A DNA stretch of 64,000 bases from Persicitalea jodogahamensis (GTDB lineage: Bacteria; Bacteroidota; Bacteroidia; Cytophagales; Spirosomataceae), in assembly GCF_014651615.1 (NCBI RefSeq), contig NZ_BMXF01000003.1, positions 496,001-560,000 of the forward strand. Reading direction: 5' to 3'. Under the pieces are notes generated by a model that saw only the letters and a program-made list of their open reading frames with translations, ran no database searches and was not told the origin of the DNA. Shown here one piece after another: positions 1 through 8,534 of the stretch. Within the stretch, counting starts at the first letter, position 1. The number at the start of each line of letters is the position of its first letter. The position numbers were made by a program, and so were the translations under genes.

Positions 1-1083
1 AAAAGTGCCTGGGGAAGTACCCCCACGCTGGCCGAGAGCAACACGCTCCTGAATGCCAATCTGAAGCCCGAGCTGACCAATTCGTTCGAGGTGGGCGCTG
101 AACTGCGTCTCTGGAAAAATCGCGTAGGGCTGGACGTGACGTACTATAAGCAAGATTCTTACAACCAGATCCTGAATGTCAATATTTCGAACGCCACCGG
201 ATTTACGTCGAAGCTGTTGAACGCCGGGCGGCTTCAGAACAAGGGCATCGAGGTTCAGTTGCGCGCTACGCCGATCGTTGCGGGAGATTTCAGCTGGGAC
301 ATTAATCTCAACTGGGCGCAGAACCGCAACAAAGTAGTGGAATTGGCAGAGGGGCTGGACGTCTACCAGTTGAATGGCACAACCAACATTCGGGGGATGG
401 CAGTGGAGGCCCGCGTAGGGCAACCCTACGGTACTTTCTTTGGTCAGGGCTTCCTGCGTGACCCATCCGGCAACATCGTCTATAACAGTGCCGGACTGCC
501 GCAAATCAATCCGGTTCGCCGCATTCTGGGCAATTTTACACCGAAGTGGATTGGTGGTATTCAGAATACATTCAGCTACAAGCGCTTCTCGCTCAGCTCG
601 CTAATTGATATGAAACAAGGTGGAGACATCTTCTCGCAGTCTATCAATATTGGCCGTTTCACGGGTGTACTTGCCGAAACGACCGTTGGTCGGGAAGACG
701 GCATTGTTGGCGAGGGGGTAGTGAACACTGGCACGGCCGAAAGTCCCAACTATGTGCCCAATACGACCAATATTTCGTCCGAGGCCTGGCACCACAGCTA
801 TTATGGCCTGACCAACAACGAAACGACGATTTTCGATGGTAGTTACGTGAAATTGAGGGAGGTGAAATTCACCTACATGATTTCCGGCAAACTGGTGAAG
901 AAATTGCCATTCCGGGATCTGGCGCTATCGGTCGTGGGACGCAACCTGGCGATTTTGCACAGCAACGTACCGCATATCGATCCCGAGACGAGCTACTATA
1001 ACGATGGTAACCTGCAAGGCATCGAAAACGGGCAGATTCCTACGACAAAGTCAGTAGGGTTCAATGTTAGTTTCAAGCTTTAA
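1..1083 (+). CDS. SusC/RagA-type TonB-dependent outer-membrane receptor, C-terminal part (5' end outside window)
   Basis: The reading frame is open from base 1 and ends at TAA 1081-1083, so only the last 360 codons are visible. It begins with the LKPELTNSFEVGAELR segment typical of the SusC barrel, followed by repeated amphipathic beta strands and a terminal stretch ending in SVGFNVSFKL, whose last Phe-Lys-Leu fits an outer-membrane barrel C-terminus. Proteins of this family import oligosaccharides or other large nutrients across the outer membrane with energy from TonB. The SusD partner follows 65 bases later, as is usual. The substrate cannot be read from this fragment. The plug and any STN domain lie outside the window. 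Confidence 0.93.
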   Translation, partial: KSAWGSTPTLAESNTLLNANLKPELTNSFEVGAELRLWKNRVGLDVTYYKQDSYNQILNVNISNATGFTSKLLNAGRLQNKGIEVQLRATPIVAGDFSWDINLNWAQNRNKVVELAEGLDVYQLNGTTNIRGMAVEARVGQPYGTFFGQGFLRDPSGNIVYNSAGLPQINPVRRILGNFTPKWIGGIQNTFSYKRFSLSSLIDMKQGGDIFSQSINIGRFTGVLAETTVGREDGIVGEGVVNTGTAESPNYVPNTTNISSEAWHHSYYGLTNNETTIFDGSYVKLREVKFTYMISGKLVKKLPFRDLALSVVGRNLAILHSNVPHIDPETSYYNDGNLQGIENGQIPTTKSVGFNVSFKL

Positions 1084-1110
1084 AAAAGCGGCAAAGCCAA
1101 AATCAGAATA

Positions 1111-1125
1111 AAGTACCAGGTACTT
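1111..1125. repeat. Perfect 7-1-7 palindrome AAGTACC-A-GGTACTT between susC-like and susD-like genes
   Basis: Seen directly: AAGTACC at 1111-1117, one A, then its exact reverse complement at 1119-1125. It sits 27 bases after the SusC stop and 23 bases before the SusD start. There is no T-tract, so it does not look like a terminator. The same heptamer is strongly over-represented across the window. Its role is unknown. An mRNA hairpin or a protein-binding palindrome are both possible. Confidence 0.6.
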
Positions 1126-1148
1126 CAAAAACATAAATTTTAATCGCA

Positions 1149-2591
1149 ATGAAATCAACAATTTTTAAAAAAGCGGCTTTATTATCATTGCTGCTTGTAG
1201 GCTTCGGTTCGTGTACGAAGGACTTCGAAACAATCAACACCAACCCCAATAACCCGACCTCGGCATCGGCGGACCTCTTTTTGCCGTATGGCATTCAAAG
1301 CGCGGTCGATATGTACGTGGGTGGTTCTTTGGGGCAGGATGTCGGTAATCTTTTTGCTCAGCACTGGGCCCGAATCCAGTATACTGACGCTGACCGTTAC
1401 ATCGTGACCAACGACGTTATTTCCAATGGCTGGCGGGATTTCTACGTCGAGCCGCTGGCCAACTACCAGCGCATCATCAAGATTGCGGACGAAACTCAGA
1501 ACCCTAATTATAAAGCCGTAGCGTTGATCCTGCGCTCCTGGGTGTTCAGTGTGCTGACCGACTTGTACGGCGATATTCCTTACAACGACGCGATCAAAGG
1601 AATCGAGGGTACTTTGAAGCCGACCTACGATGCGCAGAAAGACGTGTACGCCGATCTGGTAAAAACCTTGAAGTCGGCTAACGACATGATCGTGCTCAAC
1701 AACACCAATCTGGCTGTTTCGGGGGATATACTTTTTTCAGGCAATATGCTGAAATGGAAGAAATTTGCCAATTCGCTCAGCCTTCGCATTCTGAATCGCA
1801 TGAATGGCAAAGTGGACGTTTCCGCAGACATCAATCGGATCCTTGGAGACGCCAGTCAGTATCCGGTACTGGCTTCCAACGCCGATAACGTCCAACTTGC
1901 CTATCTGTCCGGTGTGCCCAACAATAACCCGGTAAATGAAAATCGCAAAACCCGCGACGATCACCGGATCAGCGCGACGATCGTGAACAAATTAAAAAGT
2001 CTGAACGATGCCCGGCTGGCGGTATATGCCGATTTGCCCGCCGACGGTGGTGAGTACAAAGGAGTACCCAACGGGCTTTCCAATTCCGACGCCAACGCCC
2101 TTGGCTTGTCGAAAACCTCCAAAGTTGGGGCTTATTTTACTGCCGCCACCGCGCCGGGTGTCATCATGACCTATGCCGAGTTGCTATTCATCAAAGCTGA
2201 ACTGGCCAGCAAGGGCATTGCTTCAGCGGGCGATGCTTCTACTAATTACAAAGATGCCATCACAGCGTCCTACAAGCAGTACAACCTCACGCCGACGGCC
2301 GAGTATCTGGCGGCCAATGCGCTGAAAAGCGGTGCCGATGGCTACACGCAGATTATGGAGCAAAAGTGGATTGCGCTCTATGGCCAGGGTCTCGAAGCGT
2401 GGACCGAATACCGTCGCACAGGGATTCCTGCGTTGAAAGCCCCGGTTTCTAATGCCAACAACGACGTAGTTCCCACGCGCCTGGCATATCCCGGCTCGGA
2501 GGAATCGTTGAATTTTGCCAATTTCACGGAGGCGTTGACGCGCCAGGGCGGGCAGAATACGATGCGGTTGAAACTGTGGTTTGCGAAGTAA
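1149..2591 (+). CDS. SusD/RagB family outer-membrane nutrient-binding lipoprotein (SusD-like_2 type)
   Basis: 480 aa. The N-terminus is a lipoprotein signal with the lipobox GFGSC and Cys22, followed by KDFETINTNPNNPTSA, the hallmark start of the SusD-like_2 subfamily. The rest has the all-helical TPR-like SusD layout, including the C-terminal LYGQGLEAWTEYRRTG segment typical of the group. SusD proteins sit on the cell surface as a lid over the SusC barrel and capture the ligand. Position directly after a SusC gene supports the pairing. No sigma/anti-sigma pair or glycosidase is adjacent, so the substrate is open; peptides or small glycans are possible. A strong terminator follows. Confidence 0.95.
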   Translation: MKSTIFKKAALLSLLLVGFGSCTKDFETINTNPNNPTSASADLFLPYGIQSAVDMYVGGSLGQDVGNLFAQHWARIQYTDADRYIVTNDVISNGWRDFYVEPLANYQRIIKIADETQNPNYKAVALILRSWVFSVLTDLYGDIPYNDAIKGIEGTLKPTYDAQKDVYADLVKTLKSANDMIVLNNTNLAVSGDILFSGNMLKWKKFANSLSLRILNRMNGKVDVSADINRILGDASQYPVLASNADNVQLAYLSGVPNNNPVNENRKTRDDHRISATIVNKLKSLNDARLAVYADLPADGGEYKGVPNGLSNSDANALGLSKTSKVGAYFTAATAPGVIMTYAELLFIKAELASKGIASAGDASTNYKDAITASYKQYNLTPTAEYLAANALKSGADGYTQIMEQKWIALYGQGLEAWTEYRRTGIPALKAPVSNANNDVVPTRLAYPGSEESLNFANFTEALTRQGGQNTMRLKLWFAK

Positions 2592-2612
2592 ACTACTGGT
2601 TGAAAAGTTGCC

Positions 2613-2650
2613 AATCCCCCTTATCGGAAAAGATGAGGGGGATTTCTTTT
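2613..2650 (+). terminator. Rho-independent terminator after the susD-like gene
   Basis: A 9-bp perfect stem (2613-2621 with 2636-2644, GC-rich core ccccc/ggggg) is followed by a T-rich run at 2643-2652. It ends the SusCD transcript and lies directly against the stop of the convergent peptidase gene. Confidence 0.85.
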
Positions 2651-3433
2651 TTACGGTTCTTGCCTGTACATTTTCGTCATCAACGCATAGAGTTCGGGAT
2701 GCCGATTTTCGAATAGCTCTGGCTGACTGAAAAAATATTCGCTCGCCACACTCAGAAACTCCGCTTCGTTGGTGGCAGCATATGGATTAATGTCCGATTC
2801 GTCCTCTTTTATTTTTTCAATTTCCTGATGAACGAGTTGCAGCCAGGGTAGTACGTACTGCTTCTGCATCAGGTTTTCCGGCACACCGTCGGTGCCGCCA
2901 TCGGCTTTGTCGATCAGGTGGACAAACTCGTGGATGCCGACATTACTTTTGCTTTTTTCGTTTTCAAAACCCTGGTGCAAAGCGGGTAATGAAAGAATCA
3001 TCAGGCGATTCATAGTGCCGGAACCTACCTGCCCCAAAATATTCCGTGCCTCACCTTCGGTTTGGTAGTCGGCATTGAAGGTGCCTCTGTACAAAAGTAC
3101 CTCGCTGATGTTCCGGTAGCGCAGCTGCGGGAACCCGAACAACGGAATGACGGCACTGGCTGCCACCAGCAGACGGTCGGTATCATCGATTTCCATTTCG
3201 ACACCGGTAACGGCCGTTTTCTCAAAGAAATGACTAATTTCCTCTTCGAAGCGCGACCGCTCCGCTGAGCCTAAGTGTTCATAGAAAGACACTTTCTGGG
3301 TAAGGATTTTCCTCCAATCTTCCGGAAAATCCGGGGGAATGTCCATCTTTTTTTTCTTTCTGAAAAAGAGCATCCAGATAACAAATCCGAAGATTAAGGC
3401 CGAAAAAACGATGAAGAGCCAGTACGTGGACAT
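2651..3433 (-). CDS. MtfA-like zinc-dependent peptidase (M90 family)
   Basis: 260 aa. One N-terminal membrane segment (residues about 4-24) is followed by a KKKK patch, which predicts a cytoplasmic, membrane-anchored domain. The zinc motif HEFVH is present (H168, E169, H172), followed by LIDKADGG as in MtfA-type peptidases. A conserved Pro/Phe-rich segment FPQLRYRNISEVLLYRG precedes it. In E. coli, MtfA regulates the glucose PTS through Mlc; no such partners are visible here, so only the peptidase fold can be claimed. ATG start at 3433. The neighbouring gene in the same direction lies 69 bases upstream. Confidence 0.85.
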   Translation of the reverse strand: MSTYWLFIVFSALIFGFVIWMLFFRKKKKMDIPPDFPEDWRKILTQKVSFYEHLGSAERSRFEEEISHFFEKTAVTGVEMEIDDTDRLLVAASAVIPLFGFPQLRYRNISEVLLYRGTFNADYQTEGEARNILGQVGSGTMNRLMILSLPALHQGFENEKSKSNVGIHEFVHLIDKADGGTDGVPENLMQKQYVLPWLQLVHQEIEKIKEDESDINPYAATNEAEFLSVASEYFFSQPELFENRHPELYALMTKMYRQEP

Positions 3434-3502
3434 GGGAATGAAACTGTTGAAATAGAGCAGTAAGATTGATTGCCGGGTAGGGTAGTGGCGAAACGCCCCA
3501 AA

Positions 3503-5737
3503 TCACAAATTGAACCAATAGGTCAGCTTGGCGATAATAGCCCGGTTCTTTGCCACAAAGCTATCCGCAAAATAGTTGTCTGAATACACCAGAAAAAAAT
3601 CCGAAACCGGGCGGAAACGCCATTGCAGCCGGCTGTTTATATTGACGTTGTTACTCAAATTATTGTACTGAAAAAAAGTAGTCCAGAACAGTTTCTTGGA
3701 AAAAGTTACGTCCGTGCGGGGCCCAATGAGAAACAGCGTCCCCTTGCCTTCGGAAGTGGTGATGCGGCTGTAACTGAAATTCATCGTCAGATCGCCATAC
3801 GGCTGGAATCGGTAAAGCAGGAGCCCGGTAAGACTGGCGATGGTACCATTGAAATTTTGTCCGAAAGTACCCTTAATCTCCGTATTTAGCTTTTTTCGGC
3901 GGTCGGAACGGAAGTTGAATTGGGCATTCGTGTAGCGGTAGTCGGTTCCGCGTCGTAATGGCTCGTTACCGCTTCGGGTGGGGTCAAAGTCGGTGAAAAG
4001 ATAGGTGTAAGTACTGGCCACCTGCCAGGTGAGTTGGGCGTAGCTCTGGAAAGTCATGTCTCCCACCAATCCAATAGCCTGATCTGTAATGCCCAAGCCC
4101 GGCTTGCGGTATTCCTCGTAGCTGACGCCCACACTGTGGCGGTTGAGGATTTTGTTGTTGGGGTATAAATTTACCTGCGCAATCGGATTGATCCGGTACA
4201 CGTTCCGGCGCGGCACCACGCCGACCTCGGCCTGAAAATCATCACCGATATAATAGCTATTCCAGGTGATTTGATACCGGTACTTGTTCAATGTCAGAGA
4301 TGCTCCCGACGCAAACTGATTCTTGCCACCAGTGGGGGTAAACGCTTGATGGTAATAAAATTTCCCCAGCCACTGATTGCTGGCGGAGGCGTGGTTGTAT
4401 TCCAAACCGGCCACCCGATTGAAGCGGTCACGGCCTGCTGCCGGATTGAAAATTTCCTTGTCGATAAAAAGGCCCGTGATGTTGGAGCGGCTGAACACCT
4501 TTTGCTGTACCACCGCCACGGTAGTATTGGCGCTCGAAATACCGCGTTCCTCATCGCGGGCGGTCTGCACATTCAGGAGGCCTACCCGCAGGTTCTTGCT
4601 CACTTTGCCGTTGAGCCGCACGCCGGAAAGAATGCGTATGGGCGTGTAGGTTCCGGTGGTGGTGTCCACTTCCAGCCCCACGCGCCGCGAATAAAAGGGC
4701 GTGAAATTCTGGTTGCCCATCGAGGAACTGAAAACCTCCTGACTGCCGAAGGTTCCAAAAAGATCAGAGTTTTCCAGAAAAAACTGGCGTTGTTCCGGGA
4801 ACGAAAGTGAGATATCGAAACGGGTAAGATTCTGTACCTGACGGTCGGCTTCAACGGTAGAGAAATCGGGATTGATCGTAGCATCCAGGATCAATCCCGG
4901 CGTGATCCCTACTTTCAGGTCGGCACCCACGGAATTCAGAGGCGTTTTGGCGGTGGGCTCTTTCAGGAAGTCCCGGGCTTGCCCGGCCCGTACGTAAGGA
5001 ATGATGGCCAGGTTTGCACCCGGCTTACGCAAGGGTTTCTCAAACTCCATCGGTCCTGAAAAAGCCAGATTAAAAATAAGCTGATTCTGGGGGATTCTGA
5101 CCCAGGTCGACTGCTCATTGTTTTGAGTATCGAAGCGGTAACTCATGAAGTTCCAGGTAGTACCACCGTCGAGATAGCGCAACGTCCTGAACGGGATTTT
5201 TAATTCGCAGGTCCAGTAGTTGTCATAAATTTTCGATTCGCCTTCCCACTTATTGTCCCAATATGAATTAAAAAACTGGGTGTCTGAGCCGCCATTGCTG
5301 ATTAAGGCTTCCCGCATCACACCGTAGGGATTCATGCCGAACAGAAAGGCATTGGTTTTATCCTGGAACGTATCGAACAGAAAGCTTATGTTATCGTTTC
5401 CGCCTGCCCGGAAGTCGCGTCGATAGGAAGGGATAATGAACTTGTCGCTCTCGGTATGACACTTGGCTGCCACGTAAAGAAAGTTTTCGTCGTAAGTCAT
5501 GAATATTTCCGTCTGCCGCTTCGCCACAATGGTATCGACCGGGAAAAATTGCCAGAACTGATCAATGACCCTATGCTGAATCCATTCCGCTTCGTTGAGC
5601 TCTCCGTCGATGGTGTATTTGGATGCCGTAGCAGTCAGGTTGAAGGAAGGGGTTGGGTAAGTTTTCTGGGCCCTGGAAGTAAAAGAGAGGGTGCAAATGG
5701 TAATAATCCAAAAAAACAGTAGGTAAATTTTTTTCAT
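3503..5737 (-). CDS. DUF5916 protein with N-terminal CBM9-like domain, exported beta-barrel type
   Basis: About 744 aa from the preferred ATG at 5737; another ATG at 5767 would add 10 residues. The shorter start gives a clean signal peptide (MKKIYLLFFWIITICTLSF). A TATTTTTG promoter element only 14 bases above the longer start also favours it. Residues about 30-220 resemble the CBM9-like fold (IDGELNEAEW start, FLYVAAKCH). The remainder is the DUF5916 region, rich in alternating strands and ending in LTYWFNL, which suggests an outer-membrane barrel. The function of the family is not established. Other annotators call such proteins carbohydrate-binding family 9 proteins. A Gly-rich lipoprotein is encoded divergently. 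Confidence 0.88.
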   Translation of the reverse strand: MKKIYLLFFWIITICTLSFTSRAQKTYPTPSFNLTATASKYTIDGELNEAEWIQHRVIDQFWQFFPVDTIVAKRQTEIFMTYDENFLYVAAKCHTESDKFIIPSYRRDFRAGGNDNISFLFDTFQDKTNAFLFGMNPYGVMREALISNGGSDTQFFNSYWDNKWEGESKIYDNYWTCELKIPFRTLRYLDGGTTWNFMSYRFDTQNNEQSTWVRIPQNQLIFNLAFSGPMEFEKPLRKPGANLAIIPYVRAGQARDFLKEPTAKTPLNSVGADLKVGITPGLILDATINPDFSTVEADRQVQNLTRFDISLSFPEQRQFFLENSDLFGTFGSQEVFSSSMGNQNFTPFYSRRVGLEVDTTTGTYTPIRILSGVRLNGKVSKNLRVGLLNVQTARDEERGISSANTTVAVVQQKVFSRSNITGLFIDKEIFNPAAGRDRFNRVAGLEYNHASASNQWLGKFYYHQAFTPTGGKNQFASGASLTLNKYRYQITWNSYYIGDDFQAEVGVVPRRNVYRINPIAQVNLYPNNKILNRHSVGVSYEEYRKPGLGITDQAIGLVGDMTFQSYAQLTWQVASTYTYLFTDFDPTRSGNEPLRRGTDYRYTNAQFNFRSDRRKKLNTEIKGTFGQNFNGTIASLTGLLLYRFQPYGDLTMNFSYSRITTSEGKGTLFLIGPRTDVTFSKKLFWTTFFQYNNLSNNVNINSRLQWRFRPVSDFFLVYSDNYFADSFVAKNRAIIAKLTYWFNL

Positions 5738-5780
5738 ATGAGGGATACGGCGTAAGAAATTCATCATAACGAGCCTTAGC

Positions 5781-5788
5781 CAAAAATA
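5781..5788 (-). promoter_or_regulatory. Candidate Bacteroidota -7 element (TATTTTTG) upstream of the DUF5916 gene
   Basis: On the minus strand the sequence reads TATTTTTG, a match to TAnnTTTG. A clear -33 TTG was not found at the usual distance, so support is partial. Transcription starting a few bases downstream would leave almost no leader for the ATG at 5767 but about 35-40 bases for the ATG at 5737. Confidence 0.4.
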
Positions 5789-5907
5789 GCCTATTTCCCT
5801 TAGAATGACCGTATTTTAGTTCTGATTCGCACTGATTTTTAAGATTATTTGTAATGTTGAGCGGTAAATTACGTTAGTTCTACACTAATAAATTAATCTA
5901 TGCTTTA

Positions 5908-6699
5908 ATGAAAAATACCATAATTTCTGCCTTGTTCCTGCTGGCAATTTCACAGATAATCGCAGGTTGTAATTCAGCCAAGAAAGTACCTTATGACGCC
6001 AAATGGAATGCGCCTTTTACTTATGTGGATCAGGGCACGCTCGATGGCCTTGATCAACAGTCGCGGTTGCGGTTTGGAGTGATCAACGATGACCAATTCA
6101 TGTACATTACCCTCAAAACACGAGATCCGCTGACCACAAAACAAATTCTTACGAATGGGATACGCCTGACGTTCAGTCCTGAAAACAGCCGCGAGGATCG
6201 ATCTATCTTATTCCCCGTTGTGACTCGTGACGACAAAAAAGCTCTAAGCAAAATGCAGATAGACTTGCCCAATAGCCTTAGCCTGAGCCGGATGATGGAG
6301 GCCTTTAATAAGGAAGCCCTCTGGAAGGATAAGCAGGGTGAGCGTTTTATTAACCTGGTCGAAAATCAGGCGGGTATTCGGGCACGCATTGCATTGGATG
6401 AAAACCAGGAACTGACTCAGCAATTCAGTATTCCTTTCGCCCAGCTGGGCGTAGACCCCCGGCAGGCCCGGATGATGGAAGTGGGCATCAAGACCGAAGG
6501 CAGCGGCAACGGGCTGGGTGGTATTGCTCCGGGCGTAAGCATCGGGATGGGTAGTGGGGGCTTTGGCGGTGGCGGCTTCGGTGGCGGAGGCATCAGCCTC
6601 GGTACCGGCGGCGGTCGCAACAATCCAAATGACCGTTCGGTGAACCTCCGGCTGCAGGTTCGTCTGGCGAAGGATAGTTTCCGGGAGGATCTGCGGTAA
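5908..6699 (+). CDS. Lipoprotein of unknown function with Gly-rich C-terminal tract
   Basis: 263 aa. Lipoprotein signal with lipobox IAGC, Cys21. Residues 25-190 contain strand-rich text (FTYVDQGTLDGLDQQSRLRFGVINDDQFMYITLKTRD) that resembles the CBM9/DUF5916-type N-terminal domain in layout, though I cannot assign a family with certainty. Residues about 200-240 are a Gly tract of GGFGGGG units, followed by a short strand-rich tail (VNLRLQVRLAKD). The gene is divergent from the DUF5916 gene, with about 170 bases between their starts, so the two could share control. Envelope location is clear; function is not. Confidence 0.8.
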   Translation: MKNTIISALFLLAISQIIAGCNSAKKVPYDAKWNAPFTYVDQGTLDGLDQQSRLRFGVINDDQFMYITLKTRDPLTTKQILTNGIRLTFSPENSREDRSILFPVVTRDDKKALSKMQIDLPNSLSLSRMMEAFNKEALWKDKQGERFINLVENQAGIRARIALDENQELTQQFSIPFAQLGVDPRQARMMEVGIKTEGSGNGLGGIAPGVSIGMGSGGFGGGGFGGGGISLGTGGGRNNPNDRSVNLRLQVRLAKDSFREDLR

Positions 6700-6714
6700 T
6701 AAAATACTTAAGAC

Positions 6715-6749
6715 ACAAAAAAGGGGCGTACCGAATTGGTACGCCCCTT
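6715..6749 (-). terminator. Terminator of the cold-shock gene (12-bp perfect stem)
   Basis: The arms 6721-6732 and 6738-6749 are exact reverse complements (GGGGCGTACC core) with a 5-base loop. On the minus strand the stem is followed by a run of T (the A-run 6717-6722), which fits termination of the minus-strand cold-shock gene. It also lies 21 bases after the plus-strand lipoprotein stop and could stop that transcript weakly. Confidence 0.85.
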
Positions 6750-6769
6750 CAAATTACTCGGGATAAATA

Positions 6770-6961
6770 TTAGATAACTTTTACGTTAACTGCATTTAGA
6801 CCTTTTTTGCCTTGTTCAACTTCGTAGGACACGCGGTCATTTTCGCGGATGTCGTCGGCCAGGCCGGAAACGTGTACGAAAATGTCTTGACCTCCATCGG
6901 ATGGGGAAATGAAACCAAATCCTTTGGTGTCATTGAAAAACTTAACTGTTCCTTCTTGCAT
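6770..6961 (-). CDS. Cold-shock domain protein, CspA family
   Basis: 63 aa, the usual size for a single cold-shock domain. RNP1 (KGFGFI) and RNP2 (DIFVHV) are both intact, and the protein starts MQEGTVKFFNDTKGFGF as in Bacteroidota Csp proteins. It binds single-stranded RNA or DNA and acts as an RNA chaperone. The leader between this start and the next gene is about 236 bases of AT-rich DNA, which leaves room for the long 5' UTR that is common for csp genes. No cold-box could be identified by eye. The gene appears monocistronic, with its own terminator. Confidence 0.96.
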   Translation of the reverse strand: MQEGTVKFFNDTKGFGFISPSDGGQDIFVHVSGLADDIRENDRVSYEVEQGKKGLNAVNVKVI

Positions 6962-7197
6962 TGTATTGTTATTATAAGATAAAAATTAGACGACAAAGGA
7001 GAGAATTATTGTTTGAAATTCCAAATTATCATTTAACAATTAGGTGACTTTCAGTCGAAATTAATTTATAGTATTTACTCAGTTCTTTGAAAGCCAGTAA
7101 TTTATGTTCAATGTTAGTCTTTGGGAGAATTAACAAAAATTGAACACTTAAATACTATAATTGCATTTTTACACGCTTAGGCGGCCCTTTCTTACTT

Positions 7198-8280
7198 CTA
7201 CTCCACTAGTACCTGACGCCCCGTATCGGCTGATTTTTTGGCTGCTTCCAAAATCTGAACCACTGTCACGTTGATAGGTAGTTCGTAAAGGTCGTTCTGA
7301 TCCAGAGTCAATTGCCCACGCACAACCTGGGCCAAAACCGAAAAAGGATCTTCATAAGGCGCGGGTCGGGGGTCAAGTTTCAGCGTTTGTTCGGGACTCT
7401 TCTCGGCAAGTCGCTGCCGGACGGTGGTGCGATCCACAGCAACAGCGTATCCTTTGGTACCATACACTTCCATATCCTTCCGCCCAAACGTCCAGTTCCA
7501 GGAAGCTTGAATGACGCACTGGGCCTTAGGGTATTGCAGGATAATTGTGGCCTCGTCGTCCACTTTGGGATAAATCTCTGGTTTGTTCTGATGCGTAACG
7601 GCCGTGACCGAAAGAGGCTTGTCCCCCCGCATCAGCCAGGTCATCAGGTTGGCCCCGTAACAGCCGAAGTCGGTGAGAGCTCCCGCACCGTTTTGTACCG
7701 GGTCGGTGAGGAAAGCGAAGAACTCATCGCTTACACCGATCTCACGTGGGCCCTGATGCCCGTCGTTCACCATTACTTTTCGGATTTCCCCCAGCTTCCC
7801 GTCGGTGTAGAGTTGCTGTACATGCTGGTTGCTGGAGTACCAGGAAGTCTCATAATTGGTCAGGATTTTTACGTTGTATTTTTTGGCCAGGGCAGCCATT
7901 TCCTGCGCGTCTTTGTAGGTAGTTGCCAGCGGCTTTTCTACCATCACATGAATCTTACGCGGCGCGGCGGCGCGAGCGACGGTAATATGCTCGTTAATTG
8001 GCCCAAAGGCAGAAACAGCCACCGGTTTGGTTTCGGCCAGCATCTTGTCCAAATCATCGTAGAAGAGCTTTGGGTCCAGATTATATCGTTTGATAAATTT
8101 CTCCACCAGAGCTTTGTCTTTTTCGTAAATCCCCACCAATTCGGTGTCTTTTTTCTCTTTTCGGTTGAATACCCAACCTACGTGGCCGTGGCTGAGGCCA
8201 GCCACGGCGAGCCGGACGGGCGTTTGGGCAAAGGTTGGGAGGGAAAGGATAGCGAGGAGCAGGATGGCAGGTGTTTTCAT
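7198..8280 (-). CDS. Exported Gfo/Idh/MocA family oxidoreductase
   Basis: 360 aa. A signal peptide (MKTPAILLLAILSLPTFAQ) precedes the Rossmann start VRLAVAGLSHGHVGWVF. The family hallmark EKPLATT is present at about residue 115, followed by a substrate-binding alpha/beta half (residues about 140-330). Members use NAD(P) to oxidise or reduce sugars and inositols, and some are glycosidases. Export to the periplasm with a bound cofactor is common in Bacteroidota relatives. The substrate is not evident. The next gene upstream is a divergent GH5-like hydrolase, which suggests a sugar-related role. Confidence 0.9.
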   Translation of the reverse strand: MKTPAILLLAILSLPTFAQTPVRLAVAGLSHGHVGWVFNRKEKKDTELVGIYEKDKALVEKFIKRYNLDPKLFYDDLDKMLAETKPVAVSAFGPINEHITVARAAAPRKIHVMVEKPLATTYKDAQEMAALAKKYNVKILTNYETSWYSSNQHVQQLYTDGKLGEIRKVMVNDGHQGPREIGVSDEFFAFLTDPVQNGAGALTDFGCYGANLMTWLMRGDKPLSVTAVTHQNKPEIYPKVDDEATIILQYPKAQCVIQASWNWTFGRKDMEVYGTKGYAVAVDRTTVRQRLAEKSPEQTLKLDPRPAPYEDPFSVLAQVVRGQLTLDQNDLYELPINVTVVQILEAAKKSADTGRQVLVE

Positions 8281-8534
8281 GAAAAAAGGAAATTTGCTTT
8301 CCTGTAAAAGGTCATGCAGATGGATTAATACTTGCCCGGCCTTGATGCGACATGTATCAACATTCCTTGATATTCAGCTAAAAATCAAAAGCCCACTTAA
8401 AAGTCGTTATCCAGGTGGAACTCCCAATCGCTCATGATGCAAAAAGCTGAGGTCAACTTCTTTTTAAAGAAAGAGGTGAAATTTATAGCATCCTGCTTTT
8501 ATTAGGTAGCAACCTTATTTTTATAATCCATCGC

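Noticed and set aside
7312-8307. 331-codon open frame on the plus strand
   Set aside because: Antisense to the Gfo/Idh/MocA gene, which has an intact signal peptide and EKP motif. No recognisable features in the antisense product.
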